From Ramlibacter sp. (GTDB taxonomy: Bacteria > Pseudomonadota > Gammaproteobacteria > Burkholderiales > Burkholderiaceae_C), in NCBI GenBank assembly GCA_029237735.1, contig JAQZBU010000080.1:1-42026 (forward strand): DNA of 42,026 bases. The letters are read 5' to 3'. The first letter of the stretch is position 1, and every line of letters starts with the position of its first letter. Below the pieces are notes generated by a model. It had not been told where the DNA came from, did no database searches, and saw nothing but the letters and a program-made list of their open reading frames with translations. This document shows, piece by piece, positions 34,199-42,026 of this stretch. The position numbers and the translations under genes were made by a program.

Positions 34199-36427
34199 AT
34201 GAACAAGCCTCCCGACCTTCCGCTGCACGCGGTCGACTTCAACGACGAGAACTCCAACACCACGCAGAACCCGACGTTCGACAACATCCTGCAGGCGCGC
34301 CTGAGCCGGCGCGGCTTGCTGCGCGGTGGCGTCGGCACTTTCGGCACGGCGATGCTGGGCGGACTGAGCCTTTCCGCCTGTGGCGGCGGTGACGACGAAG
34401 TGGCCGCACCGGCGGAGAAGATGCTGGCCTTCGCGGCCGTTCCCAAGAGCCTGGCCGACGCGGTGGCCGTGCCAGCGGGCTACACGGCGAGCGTTTTGTA
34501 TGCCTTGGGCGACCCGCTGGCTGCCGCCACGCCCGCCTTCAAGAACGACGGCACCGACACCGACTTCGAGAACCGGGCCGGCGATCATCACGACGGCATG
34601 GAATATTTCGGCCTGGGCGCCGATGGCAAGCCTTCCACCAGCGCTGCGGAGCGCGCGCTGCTGGCCGTGAACCACGAAGCCACCACGGACGAGAAGCTCA
34701 GCTCCTTCTTCCTCCACGCTAATGGCGGCACGACGAGCCTGCCGCGTCCGGCATCCGAAGTGGACAAGGAAGTCGCGATCCACGGCGTGTCCGTCGTCGA
34801 AATCCGCAAGACAGCCGGCAAGTGGGAGTATCTGAAGGACTCCAGCTTCAACCGCCGCGTCACGCCGCTAACGGACATCGAGCTCGCCGGCCCCGCGCGC
34901 GGCAACGCGCTGCTCGTGACGAAGTATTCGGCAACCGGAACGCGCACCCGCGGCACCCTCAACAACTGCGGCACCGGCAAGACGCCGTGGGGCACCTTCC
35001 TCACCGGCGAGGAAAACTGGGTCAACTACTTCACGCGTAGCGCCACGGACAACACCGCCCGCGGCAACGACAAGAGTGTCACGTCGCTCAACCGCTACGG
35101 CCGCGCGCAGGGCGGGGCTTCGCGCCACGGCTGGGAGAGCGCCGGCGCCGACGACAAGTACGCGCGCTGGAACATCAGCAAGTCGGGCACTTCCGCCGAT
35201 GGCAGCGACGATTACCGCAATGAAATGAACGGCATGGGCTACATCGTCGAGATGGACCCCTACGACAAAACCAGGGCGATCAAGAAGCGCACCGCGCTGG
35301 GACGCTTCGCGCACGAGAGTGCCGCGTTCGGCAACCCGGTCTCCGGTCAGCCCCTGGCCGTGTACATGGGTGACGACGCGCGCGGCGAGTACATCTACAA
35401 GTTCGTCAGTACGGCCACCTGGAATCCGGCCGATGCAACCGCGGCCGACCGCGTCGCAATCGGTGACAAGTACCTGGACAGCGGCAAGCTGTACGTGGCG
35501 AAGTTCAATGCCGACGGCACGGGCCAGTGGGTGGAGCTCTCCATGTCGAACACGTCGATCGCAAACTACGCTACTTACGCATTTGCCAATCATGCCGACA
35601 TCTGCGTGAACACCCGGCTGGCTGCGGACGCAGTGAGTGCGACCAAGATGGACCGCCCCGAGTGGTGCGCGGTGAACCCCGCCAACGGCGAGATCTATTA
35701 CACGCTGACCAACAACAGCAACCGCCGTATCGAGCCCAGCGGCTCCTCCCAACTCGCACCGGACGCGGCCAATCCGCGCGCGTACACGGACATGAAGGGT
35801 GCGACCGCGCAAGCGGGCAATCCCAACGGGCACCTCCTGCGCGTCAAGGAAGGCACGGGCGTGGCCGCCGCGACCACGTTCACCTGGGACGTCTACCTTT
35901 TCGGTGCCGAAGCCGGCGCCGACAAGGGGATGGTCAACCTATCGGCGCTCACCGCCGACCAGGACTTCTCCAGCCCCGACGGCCTGGTCTTCAGCCCCAG
36001 CACCGGCATCTGCTGGATTCAGACGGACGACGGCGCCTACACCGACGTGACGAACTGCATGATGCTGGCCGCGGTCCCTGGTCAGGTTGGCGACGGCGCG
36101 AAGAAGACCTTGAGCTACACCAGGGCAGCCGGCGGCACGCTGGTGGTGGAAACGCCGGTGGGCAAGGCGGCGACCACCGACACGCTCAAGCGATTCCTGG
36201 TCGGCCCCTCCGGCTGCGAGATCACGGGCTTGTGCGAGACGCCGGACGGCAAGACCATCTTCGTGAACATCCAGCACCCGGGTGAGAACACGTCGCAGGC
36301 CAACCTGGCCGACCCGACCAAGTACACCAGCCAGTGGCCAAGCAACGCGGGCTATGGCGCCGGCAAGCGGCCGCGTTCGGCCACGATCGTGATCACCAAG
36401 AACGACGGCGGGCGGATCGGTAGTTAA
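34199..36427 (+). CDS. phoX: PhoX-type alkaline phosphatase, Tat-exported, possible lipoprotein
   Basis: PhoX is the Ca/Fe-dependent alkaline phosphatase that frees phosphate from organic esters outside the cytoplasm. The 742-residue protein (DUF839 type) has twin arginines in LSRRGLLRGG (R37, R38), then a hydrophobic stretch ending LSAC (C61), a lipobox, followed by Gly/Asp-rich linker. Conserved segments include GDHHDGMEYF, LLAVNHEATTD, NNCGTGKTPWGTFLTGEENW (metal and Cys region), RFAHESAAF, GDDARGEYIYKFV, DRPEWCAVNPANGEIYYTLTN and PDGLVFSPSTGICWIQTD. The start is ATG 34199 with AGGAAAA upstream. The Pho box array upstream and the pst genes downstream fit phosphate control. Confidence 0.94.
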   Translation: MNKPPDLPLHAVDFNDENSNTTQNPTFDNILQARLSRRGLLRGGVGTFGTAMLGGLSLSACGGGDDEVAAPAEKMLAFAAVPKSLADAVAVPAGYTASVLYALGDPLAAATPAFKNDGTDTDFENRAGDHHDGMEYFGLGADGKPSTSAAERALLAVNHEATTDEKLSSFFLHANGGTTSLPRPASEVDKEVAIHGVSVVEIRKTAGKWEYLKDSSFNRRVTPLTDIELAGPARGNALLVTKYSATGTRTRGTLNNCGTGKTPWGTFLTGEENWVNYFTRSATDNTARGNDKSVTSLNRYGRAQGGASRHGWESAGADDKYARWNISKSGTSADGSDDYRNEMNGMGYIVEMDPYDKTRAIKKRTALGRFAHESAAFGNPVSGQPLAVYMGDDARGEYIYKFVSTATWNPADATAADRVAIGDKYLDSGKLYVAKFNADGTGQWVELSMSNTSIANYATYAFANHADICVNTRLAADAVSATKMDRPEWCAVNPANGEIYYTLTNNSNRRIEPSGSSQLAPDAANPRAYTDMKGATAQAGNPNGHLLRVKEGTGVAAATTFTWDVYLFGAEAGADKGMVNLSALTADQDFSSPDGLVFSPSTGICWIQTDDGAYTDVTNCMMLAAVPGQVGDGAKKTLSYTRAAGGTLVVETPVGKAATTDTLKRFLVGPSGCEITGLCETPDGKTIFVNIQHPGENTSQANLADPTKYTSQWPSNAGYGAGKRPRSATIVITKNDGGRIGS

Positions 36428-36436
36428 ACAAGAGTG

Positions 36437-36476
36437 CTGTCACACATCTGACGCGAAGCAGTCATGTGGCCGTCAC
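36437..36476 (+). promoter_or_regulatory. Tandem Pho box array upstream of the MliC-like lipoprotein gene
   Basis: Four 7-mers at exact 11-base steps: CTGTCAC (36437), CTGACGC (36448), CAGTCAT (36459), CCGTCAC (36470). It starts 10 bases after the phoX stop. A weak -10 candidate, CACACT, lies at 36487-36492. The Shine-Dalgarno AAGGAGA precedes the ATG at 36526. Confidence 0.7.
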
Positions 36477-36525
36477 ACCTGGCGGCCACACTGCGACACG
36501 TCCTGTTTCACATAAGGAGAACACC

Positions 36526-36840
36526 ATGAAATACGCTCTGTTCACAACGGCCTTGAGCCTGGCAGTCCTTGGCGGCTGCGCCACCACCACCCCGGCACCT
36601 GCCGGGATGAAGGTTGGCCAGTTCGTGACCTATAAGTGCGACGGCGGCAAGCAGTTGCAGGCGCGCCTGACCACCGACGGATCAAGTGTGCGTGTGCGCT
36701 ATGAGGGCGGTTACGAGCTGGACCGCAAGCAAGCCGGCGTTTACGAAGCCGAAGGCTGGACGCTGACGACCGGCTCCGCAGCCGGTATGGAGCTTCAGCA
36801 CCAGGGAAAAACGGCCGCGAAGAATTGCCAGGCCGTCTGA
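36526..36840 (+). CDS. MliC-like lipoprotein (possible lysozyme inhibitor)
   Basis: The 104-residue protein begins with a lipoprotein signal, LAVLGGC with Cys18 as lipid site. The mature part, FVTYKCDGGKQLQARL then VRVRYEGGYELDRKQAG and KTAAKNCQAV at the end, matches the layout of the MliC/PliC family of C-type lysozyme inhibitors: an early Cys after a Tyr, beta strands, and a final Asn-Cys-Gln. The family's Ser-Ala-Ser-Gly-Tyr loop is not clearly present, so inhibitor activity is uncertain. It stands between phoX and pstS behind its own Pho box array, so phosphate starvation probably induces it. AAGGAGA is a strong ribosome binding site. Confidence 0.65.
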   Translation: MKYALFTTALSLAVLGGCATTTPAPAGMKVGQFVTYKCDGGKQLQARLTTDGSSVRVRYEGGYELDRKQAGVYEAEGWTLTTGSAAGMELQHQGKTAAKNCQAV

Positions 36841-36841
36841 G

Positions 36842-36859
36842 CTGTCACGAAACCGTCAT
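36842..36859 (+). promoter_or_regulatory. Pho box upstream of pstS
   Basis: CTGTCAC (36842), 4 bases (GAAA), CCGTCAT (36853) form a near-consensus Pho box. TAAAGT at 36870-36875 sits 10 bases downstream and can serve as -10, so the Pho box takes the -35 position. It lies directly after the lipoprotein stop codon. Confidence 0.8.
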
Positions 36860-36917
36860 CTGCGTGAAATAAAGTCCGGGCAAGCGCTTCGGCGCGCTCT
36901 CTCAACCTGAGGAAACC

Positions 36918-37916
36918 ATGAAATTTACTTCCAAGTCCCTGCTGGCCGTCTCGACCCTGGCCTTCCTGGCTGGCGCCCCGTTGGCGTCCATGGCGCAAGT
37001 GATCAAGATCGATGGTTCCAGCACCGTCTACCCCGTGACCGAAGCGGTCGCTGAAGAATTCCAGAAGGCCAACAAGGGCCTGAAGGTCACCGTCGGCGTG
37101 TCCGGCACGGGCGGCGGCTTCAAGAAATTCTGCCGCGTCGAAACCGACATCGCCAATGCCTCGCGGCCCATCACCAAGTCTGAGATGGAAGCGTGCCGGG
37201 CCACGGGCGTCGAGTACTTCGAGCTGCCGGTGGCGTTCGACGCGCTCACCGTCGTCATCAATCCGAAGAACACGTGGCTCAAGCAGGCCACCGTGGCCGA
37301 GCTCAAGAAGATGTGGGAGCCGGCTGCCCAAGGCAAGGTCACCCGCTGGAACCAGGTGAACCCGGCCTGGCCTGACCAGCCGATCAAGCTGTTCGGCGCC
37401 GGTTCCGATTCCGGCACGTTCGACTACTTCACCGAAGCCATCGTCGGCAAGTCCAAGTCCAGCCGCGGCGACTTCACAGCCTCGGAAGACGACAACGTGC
37501 TGGTGCAGGGTGTCGCGGGTGACGTCAACGCCATCGGCTACTTCGGCTACGCATATTACGCCGAGAACCAGGGCAAGCTCAAGGCACTGCCCATCGTCGA
37601 GAAGGACGGCAAGCCGGCCGTCGCGCCGAGCGAGGCAACGGTGCTCAACGGCAGCTACCAGCCGCTGGCCCGCCCGATCTTCATCTACGTCAACGCCAAG
37701 TCCATGGCCAAGCCGGAAGTCAAGAAGTTCGTCGACTTCTACCTGGCGAATGCCGCCAAGATGGCCAAGGAAGTGAAGTACGTCCCGCTGCCTGCGGATG
37801 CCTACAAGACTGCGGCCGAGCATGTCGCCAAGGGCAAGAAGGGCACCGTGTTCGGTGGCAAGAACGAAGTCGGCATCACCATCGCGGAACTGCTCAAGCG
37901 CGAAGCGTCGCAGTAA
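36918..37916 (+). CDS. pstS: Phosphate ABC transporter, periplasmic phosphate-binding protein
   Basis: PstS captures phosphate in the periplasm for the PstCAB transporter. The 332-residue protein has a signal peptide (about 1-26, ending SMA) and then VIKIDGSSTVYPVTEAVAEEFQ, the family N-terminus with phosphate-binding Ser/Thr residues. Further phosphate-site segments are VGVSGTGGGFKKFC, DIANASRPI, GAGSDSGTFDYFTEAI and NAIGYFGYAYY. It is first in the pst operon behind a Pho box. An 84-base gap with a stem-loop separates it from pstC, the usual way of making more PstS than membrane parts. Confidence 0.95.
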   Translation: MKFTSKSLLAVSTLAFLAGAPLASMAQVIKIDGSSTVYPVTEAVAEEFQKANKGLKVTVGVSGTGGGFKKFCRVETDIANASRPITKSEMEACRATGVEYFELPVAFDALTVVINPKNTWLKQATVAELKKMWEPAAQGKVTRWNQVNPAWPDQPIKLFGAGSDSGTFDYFTEAIVGKSKSSRGDFTASEDDNVLVQGVAGDVNAIGYFGYAYYAENQGKLKALPIVEKDGKPAVAPSEATVLNGSYQPLARPIFIYVNAKSMAKPEVKKFVDFYLANAAKMAKEVKYVPLPADAYKTAAEHVAKGKKGTVFGGKNEVGITIAELLKREASQ

Positions 37917-37930
37917 CCTGAACCCCGGGG

Positions 37931-37961
37931 GCCAGCCTGTGCGCAATTGCCGCGGGCTGGC
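37931..37961 (+). terminator. Stem-loop between pstS and pstC
   Basis: Arms GCCAGCC (37931-37937) and GGCTGGC (37955-37961) are perfect complements around a 17-base loop. A T6 run lies about 20 bases further, too far for an ordinary terminator. It more likely stabilises the pstS part of the mRNA or causes partial termination. Confidence 0.5.
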
Positions 37962-38000
37962 TTCGCGCTGTCCGGATACACCTTTTTTCGCATAACTACA

Positions 38001-38966
38001 ATGAGCGCCATCACCACTCCGGATCGCATCGTGGTTTCTGTTCCCCTGACCGGCGACGCTCGGCTGGCCGAGCTCGCCAAGATGAAGGCGTCCCGCAAGC
38101 GCAAGGACAAGGTCATCGAAGCCGTGCTGCTGATGGCCGCCTGCGTGTCGGTGTTCACTACTCTGGCCATCGTGTACATCCTGGTGCGCGAGTCGGTGGC
38201 CTTCTTCAGCCACGTGCCGTTGTGGACGTTCCTCACCGACAGGCAATGGACACCGCTGTTCGATGACGCGCACTTCGGCATCATCGTGCTCTTGTCCGGA
38301 ACGCTCAGCAGTTCGCTCGTGGCGCTGTTCATCGCCATCCCGCTGGGCACCATCATTGCCATCTACCTCTCCGAATTCGCGGGGCATCGGGTGCGCGAGG
38401 TGCTCAAGCCCGTGCTGGAACTGCTGTCAGGAATTCCCACCATCATTTACGGCTTCTTCGCGCTGCTGGTGGTCACGCCCATCATTCAGAAGATCTATCC
38501 CGATCTGCCCACCTTCAACATCCTGTCTGCGGGGATCGTGATGGGCATCATGATCATTCCCTATGTGTCCTCGCTGTCGGAGGACGCCATGCGCGCCGTG
38601 CCCATGAGCCTGCGCGAAGGTGCCTACGCGATGGGTTCGACACGCTTCCAGACAGCGACGCGCGTGGTGGTGCCGGCTGCTTTCTCCGGGATCGCCTCCG
38701 CCTACATCCTCGGCATTTCGCGTGCGGTGGGCGAAACCATGATCCTTGCCGTCGCCGCGGGGATGCAGCCCAACCTCACGCTCAACCCGCTCGAGCCGGC
38801 GGCGACCATCACCTCGTACATCGTGCAGGTAGCCCTGGGCGACCTGCCGCACGGCAGCGTCGGCTACCAGACCATCTTTGCCGCCGGCCTCACCCTCATG
38901 CTGCTGACCCTGATGTTCAACCTGCTGGGCTACTGGCTGCGGCGCAAGTACCGGGAGGCCTACTGA
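38001..38966 (+). CDS. pstC: Phosphate ABC transporter permease PstC
   Basis: PstC is one of the two membrane subunits of the phosphate importer. The frame from ATG 38001 gives 321 residues with six likely membrane helices, the first at about 38-60. The ABC permease motif is seen in AMRAVPMSLREGAYAMGSTRFQTA (EAA loop contacting PstB). ELLSGIPTIIYGFFALLVVTPI and GISRAVGETMILAVAAGMQPN are Pst signatures. The soluble N-terminal 35 residues are charged. The upstream in-frame start at 37947 lies in the stem-loop region and is not used. The stop overlaps the pstA start by one base. Confidence 0.95.
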   Translation: MSAITTPDRIVVSVPLTGDARLAELAKMKASRKRKDKVIEAVLLMAACVSVFTTLAIVYILVRESVAFFSHVPLWTFLTDRQWTPLFDDAHFGIIVLLSGTLSSSLVALFIAIPLGTIIAIYLSEFAGHRVREVLKPVLELLSGIPTIIYGFFALLVVTPIIQKIYPDLPTFNILSAGIVMGIMIIPYVSSLSEDAMRAVPMSLREGAYAMGSTRFQTATRVVVPAAFSGIASAYILGISRAVGETMILAVAAGMQPNLTLNPLEPAATITSYIVQVALGDLPHGSVGYQTIFAAGLTLMLLTLMFNLLGYWLRRKYREAY

Positions 38967-39907
38967 TGAAGGACCACGCCGCTCTGACGCCGGCCGAGAA
39001 ATCGGCCAAGCTGCGCGTCATCATCCGCTCGCACAAGCGCTGGGACATCATCTTCGGCATAGTCGGCCTGGCCGCGATGTCGGTCGGCATCCTGACGCTG
39101 GTGGCGCTGTTCGCGCAGATGGCCATCGATGGCCTCCCGCGCCTCACGGCCGAGTTCTTCACCAGCTTCCCATCGCGCAGGGCAGGGCAGGCCGGCATCC
39201 TGTCGGCCTGGGTCGGCTCGCTGCTCGTGATGCTGGTGACGGCGGTGTTCGCGATCCCCGTGGGCATCGCCAGCGCCATCTACCTCGAGGAATACGCACG
39301 CAAAAACTGGTTCACGGACATCATCGAGATCAACATCACCAATCTCGCCGGCGTCCCGTCCATCGTCTATGGCCTGCTGGCACTGGGCCTGTTCGTCTAC
39401 ACCTTCGGGTTTGGCCAGAGCATCCTCTCGGCCGGGTTGACACTGGCCTTGCTGATCCTGCCCATCGTGATCGTGGCGACGCGCGAGGCGCTGCGCGCGA
39501 TCCCGCAGACCGTGCGCGAGGGCGCCTATGCCTGCGGCGCGACCAAGTGGCAGGTCTGCAGCGACCACCTCATCCCCTATGGCATGCCGGGCATCCTGAC
39601 GGGCGTCATCATCGGCCTGTCCCGCGCCATCGGCGAGACGGCGCCCATCATCACGATCGGCGCGCTGACGTTCATCGCGTTTTTGCCGCCGCTGCCGTTC
39701 ACCGGCGAGGCTGCGGGCCCGTTCGAATGGCTGTTTTCGCCGTTCACGGTGATGCCCATCCAAATCTTCAACTGGACGTCGCGCCCGGACCCGGCCTTCC
39801 ACGCCAACGCCGCCGCGGCCAGCCTGGTACTGGTGCTGCTGACGCTCGGCATGAACACGCTCGCGATCTGGCTGCGTTACCGCCTGCGCAAAAACATCAA
39901 ATGGTAG
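38966..39907 (+). CDS. pstA: Phosphate ABC transporter permease PstA
   Basis: PstA is the second membrane subunit. The 313-residue protein has about six helices, the first at about 30-55 ([23 protein letters not shown]). The EAA-like loop is [47 protein letters not shown] and [18 protein letters not shown] match PstA. ATG 38966 overlaps the pstC stop (TGATG). It is a little longer than E. coli PstA at the N-terminus. pstB follows after 16 bases. Confidence 0.95.
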   Translation: MKDHAALTPAEKSAKLRVIIRSHKRWDIIFGIVGLAAMSVGILTLVALFAQMAIDGLPRLTAEFFTSFPSRRAGQAGILSAWVGSLLVMLVTAVFAIPVGIASAIYLEEYARKNWFTDIIEINITNLAGVPSIVYGLLALGLFVYTFGFGQSILSAGLTLALLILPIVIVATREALRAIPQTVREGAYACGATKWQVCSDHLIPYGMPGILTGVIIGLSRAIGETAPIITIGALTFIAFLPPLPFTGEAAGPFEWLFSPFTVMPIQIFNWTSRPDPAFHANAAAASLVLVLLTLGMNTLAIWLRYRLRKNIKW

Positions 39908-39923
39908 AACTGGAAATAGCGAC

Positions 39924-40718
39924 ATGCCTTCAACGATGACCCTGCCCGAGAACGCGCCCGCGCTCAAGGCGCAGTCGCGCGATCTCGACTTCTACTACGG
40001 CGATTTCAAGGCGCTGAAATCCATCACCATGCCGGTGTACGAGAACAAGGTCACCGCACTGATCGGCCCGAGCGGCTGCGGCAAGTCGACCTACCTGCGC
40101 TGCTTCAACCGGATGCATGACCTGTACCCCGGCCACCGCTACGACGGGCGCATCGAGCTGCACCCGGACAACGTCGACCTCCTCGACGCGTCCGTGGACC
40201 CGATCGAGGTGCGCATGCGCATCTCCATGGTGTTCCAGAAACCCAACCCCTTCCCGAAATCGATCTTCGAGAACGTCGCCTATGGGCTTCGGGTTCGTGG
40301 CGAAAAGTCGGCCACCTATCTCGAGGACAAGGTCGAGGCGGCGCTCAAGGGCGCGGCGATCTGGAACGAGGTGAAGAACCGGCTGGACGAACTGGCCGTC
40401 AACCTCTCGGGTGGACAGCAGCAGCGCCTGTGCATCGCGCGAGCGCTGGCGACCGATCCGGAGATCGTGCTGTTCGACGAGCCGACGTCGGCGCTCGACC
40501 CCATCGCCACCGGCGCGATCGAGGAGCTCATCACCGAGATCAAGAACAAGGTGACGGTGCTGATCGTGACGCACAACATGCAGCAGGCGGCACGGGTGTC
40601 AGACTACGTTGCTTACATGTACCTGGGCGAGCTGATCGAATATGGCGTCACAAACGACATTTTCATGAAGCCCAAGCGTCAGGAAACTGAGGACTACATC
40701 ACGGGAAGGTTCGGGTAA
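39924..40718 (+). CDS. pstB: Phosphate ABC transporter ATPase PstB
   Basis: PstB powers phosphate import. The 264-residue ATPase has Walker [10 protein letters not shown] (48-56), a Q loop in [18 protein letters not shown], signature [15 protein letters not shown], Walker [15 protein letters not shown] and switch His in [17 protein letters not shown]. The NRMHDLYPG segment after Walker A is specific to PstB. Two nearby in-frame starts exist (39924 and the ATG at codon 5); the first is kept. phoU begins 4 bases after the stop. Confidence 0.97.
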   Translation: MPSTMTLPENAPALKAQSRDLDFYYGDFKALKSITMPVYENKVTALIGPSGCGKSTYLRCFNRMHDLYPGHRYDGRIELHPDNVDLLDASVDPIEVRMRISMVFQKPNPFPKSIFENVAYGLRVRGEKSATYLEDKVEAALKGAAIWNEVKNRLDELAVNLSGGQQQRLCIARALATDPEIVLFDEPTSALDPIATGAIEELITEIKNKVTVLIVTHNMQQAARVSDYVAYMYLGELIEYGVTNDIFMKPKRQETEDYITGRFG

Positions 40719-40722
40719 CGTT

Positions 40723-41424
40723 ATGACAGACAAGCACTTATCCAGCCAGTTCGACAGCGAGCTCAGCGCCGTTTCAACGCGCGTGATGGAAATGGGCGGC
40801 ATGGTCGAATCCCAGATCCATACCGCCGTGTATGCCCTGTCGCAGTTCAGCGAGGAGGCGGCCAGCCAGGTACTGGAGATCGAAACCCGCGTGAACCTGA
40901 TGGAAGTGGAGATCGACCGCGAACTGTCGTCGATCATCGCGCGCAGGCAGCCGACGGCGCGTGACCTGCGCCTGTTGATCGCGATCTCCAAGACGACCGC
41001 AAACCTGGAACGCGCCGGGGACGAGGCCGAGCGGATCGCCCGGATGGTCAAGTCGATCATCGAGAGCGGCGAAGCGCGCAAGTTGCCTTCTTCTGAACTG
41101 CGGATCGCCGCCGACCTCGCCTCCGGCCTGCTGCGCAAGGCACTCGATGCGTTCGCCCGGCTCGACGCCAACGCCGCGGTCGCGATCCTCAAAGAGGACG
41201 ACCTGATCGACAAGGAATTCGGCGGCTTCGTGCGCAAGCTCATCACCTACATGATGGAAGACCCGCGCACGATTTCGGCGAGCCTGAACCTGCTGTTCGT
41301 CGCCAAGGCGATCGAGCGCATTGGCGACCATTCCAAGAATATCGCCGAGTTCATCATCTACGTGGTCAAGGGTGCCGACGTCCGCCACAGCTCGATGGAA
41401 AAGATCGAGTCCATCGTCCGATAG
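40723..41424 (+). CDS. phoU: Phosphate signalling regulator PhoU
   Basis: PhoU links Pst transport status to the PhoR kinase, keeping the Pho regulon off when phosphate is ample. The 233-residue all-helical protein has two PhoU repeats: one around RVMEMGGMVESQIHTAVYAL to TANLERAGDEAERIARM, the other around LLRKALDAFARLDANAAVAIL to FVAKAIERIGDHSKNIAEF. The metal-binding E/D-x3-D clusters (ERAGDEAERIA and ERIGDHSKNIAE) are intact. The start ATG 40723 follows GGTAACG. It is co-transcribed with pstB and phoB. Confidence 0.96.
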   Translation: MTDKHLSSQFDSELSAVSTRVMEMGGMVESQIHTAVYALSQFSEEAASQVLEIETRVNLMEVEIDRELSSIIARRQPTARDLRLLIAISKTTANLERAGDEAERIARMVKSIIESGEARKLPSSELRIAADLASGLLRKALDAFARLDANAAVAILKEDDLIDKEFGGFVRKLITYMMEDPRTISASLNLLFVAKAIERIGDHSKNIAEFIIYVVKGADVRHSSMEKIESIVR

Positions 41425-41429
41425 GAAAC

Positions 41430-42026
41430 ATGAAGAAGCTGCCTCGCGTCCTCATCGTCGAAGACGAGCCCGCCATTGCCGAGTTGGTGTCGGTCAACCT
41501 GCGGCACAACGGCTTTCAGCCGGTGTGGTCAGAGGACGGCGCGGCGGCACAGCGCGAACTGGATGCCGTGCTGCCGGATGTCATCCTGCTGGATTGGATG
41601 CTGCCCGGCCAGAGCGGGCTGGCGCTGGCACGCAAGTGGCGCGGAGACGCGCGCACGAAGGCCATCCCCATCCTCATGCTGACCGCGCGCGGCGACGAGC
41701 CGGACAAGGTGGCCGGCCTCGATGCAGGCGCGGACGACTACATCACCAAGCCGTTTTCCACGCAGGAACTGCTGGCACGCATCCGGGCGGTGCTGCGCCG
41801 CCGCGCACCCGAGCAGGTGAGCGACAGCGTGACCGTCGGCGCGTTGGTGCTCGATGCGGCAACCTACCGGGTGACTTGGCAAGGGCAGCCGCTGAAGGTG
41901 GGCCCGACCGAATTCAAGCTGCTGCATTACCTGATGAAGCACCCCGAGCGGGTTCACAGCCGCTCCCAGCTGCTGGACAAGATCTGGGGCGACCATGTCT
42001 TCATCGAGGAGCGCACCGTCGACGTC
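41430..42026 (+). CDS. phoB: Phosphate regulon response regulator PhoB, cut by window end
   Basis: PhoB activates Pho-box promoters after phosphorylation by PhoR. The first 199 residues are present. The receiver domain (about 1-125) has LIVEDEP with acidic pair E11-D12, phosphoacceptor D55 in ILLDWMLPG, the switch Thr in MLTARGDE and Lys in DDYITKPFS. The OmpR-type winged helix begins near residue 135 (LVLDAATYRVTWQG), with TEFKLLHYLMKHPERVHSRSQLL and the start of the recognition helix at VFIEERTVDV. The last 30 or so residues are outside the window. It starts 5 bases after phoU; phoR is expected next. Confidence 0.96.
   Translation, partial: MKKLPRVLIVEDEPAIAELVSVNLRHNGFQPVWSEDGAAAQRELDAVLPDVILLDWMLPGQSGLALARKWRGDARTKAIPILMLTARGDEPDKVAGLDAGADDYITKPFSTQELLARIRAVLRRRAPEQVSDSVTVGALVLDAATYRVTWQGQPLKVGPTEFKLLHYLMKHPERVHSRSQLLDKIWGDHVFIEERTVDV

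Overview
The window looks like a chromosomal segment of a GC-rich betaproteobacterium of the order Burkholderiales, most likely a Comamonadaceae member of the Ramlibacter/Variovorax type. This rests on gene order (dxr-rseP-bamA-skp-lpxD-fabZ-lpxA-lpxB-rnhB; yhbY-rlmE-ftsH-folP-glmM; pstSCAB-phoU-phoB) and on the protein sequences as recognised by eye; no database search was run. No rRNA, tRNA, insertion sequence or CRISPR array was found.

Region 1 (1-9148) is the envelope biogenesis cluster: the end of dxr, rseP, bamA, skp, the lipid A genes lpxD/fabZ/lpxA/lpxB, then rnhB and a TrmH-family rRNA methyltransferase. rseP is broken by an internal deletion with frameshift that removes the second half of its active site. 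Region 2 (9182-10855, minus) is an orphan RTX/VCBS secreted protein whose VCBS domain is interrupted by a 15-bp tandem repeat. Region 3 (about 11000-22566) is housekeeping: carA, carB (also broken by an internal deletion with frameshift), greA behind a leader hairpin, a DUF4149 protein, yhbY, rlmE, ftsH, a palindromic intergenic repeat, folP, glmM and a small secreted beta-rich protein.

Region 4 (22574-25827, minus) is an arsenic operon, arsR - unknown ATP-grasp-like protein - arsC - acr3, driven by what looks like a leaderless promoter overlapped by a perfect palindrome. The ATP-grasp-like gene is not a standard ars gene and is the best candidate for a new function here.

Region 5 (25892-42026) is a phosphate-starvation island. 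A tight plus-strand operon carries olsB (ornithine lipid), a calcineurin-like phosphoesterase resembling PlcP, a GT4 glycosyltransferase resembling Agt, ppk, sixA and an HlyIII-family membrane protein. Then come a small basic protein and ppx (minus), phoX, an MliC-like lipoprotein and pstS-pstC-pstA-pstB-phoU-phoB (phoB cut by the window end). Pho-box-like arrays of 7-mers at 11-bp spacing precede olsB, ppk, phoX, the lipoprotein and pstS. Together these suggest one PhoB regulon coupling phosphate scavenging (PhoX, Pst), polyphosphate turnover (Ppk, Ppx) and replacement of phospholipids by ornithine lipid and glycolipid. The neighbouring arsenic operon would deal with arsenate entering through phosphate transport; that link is inference.
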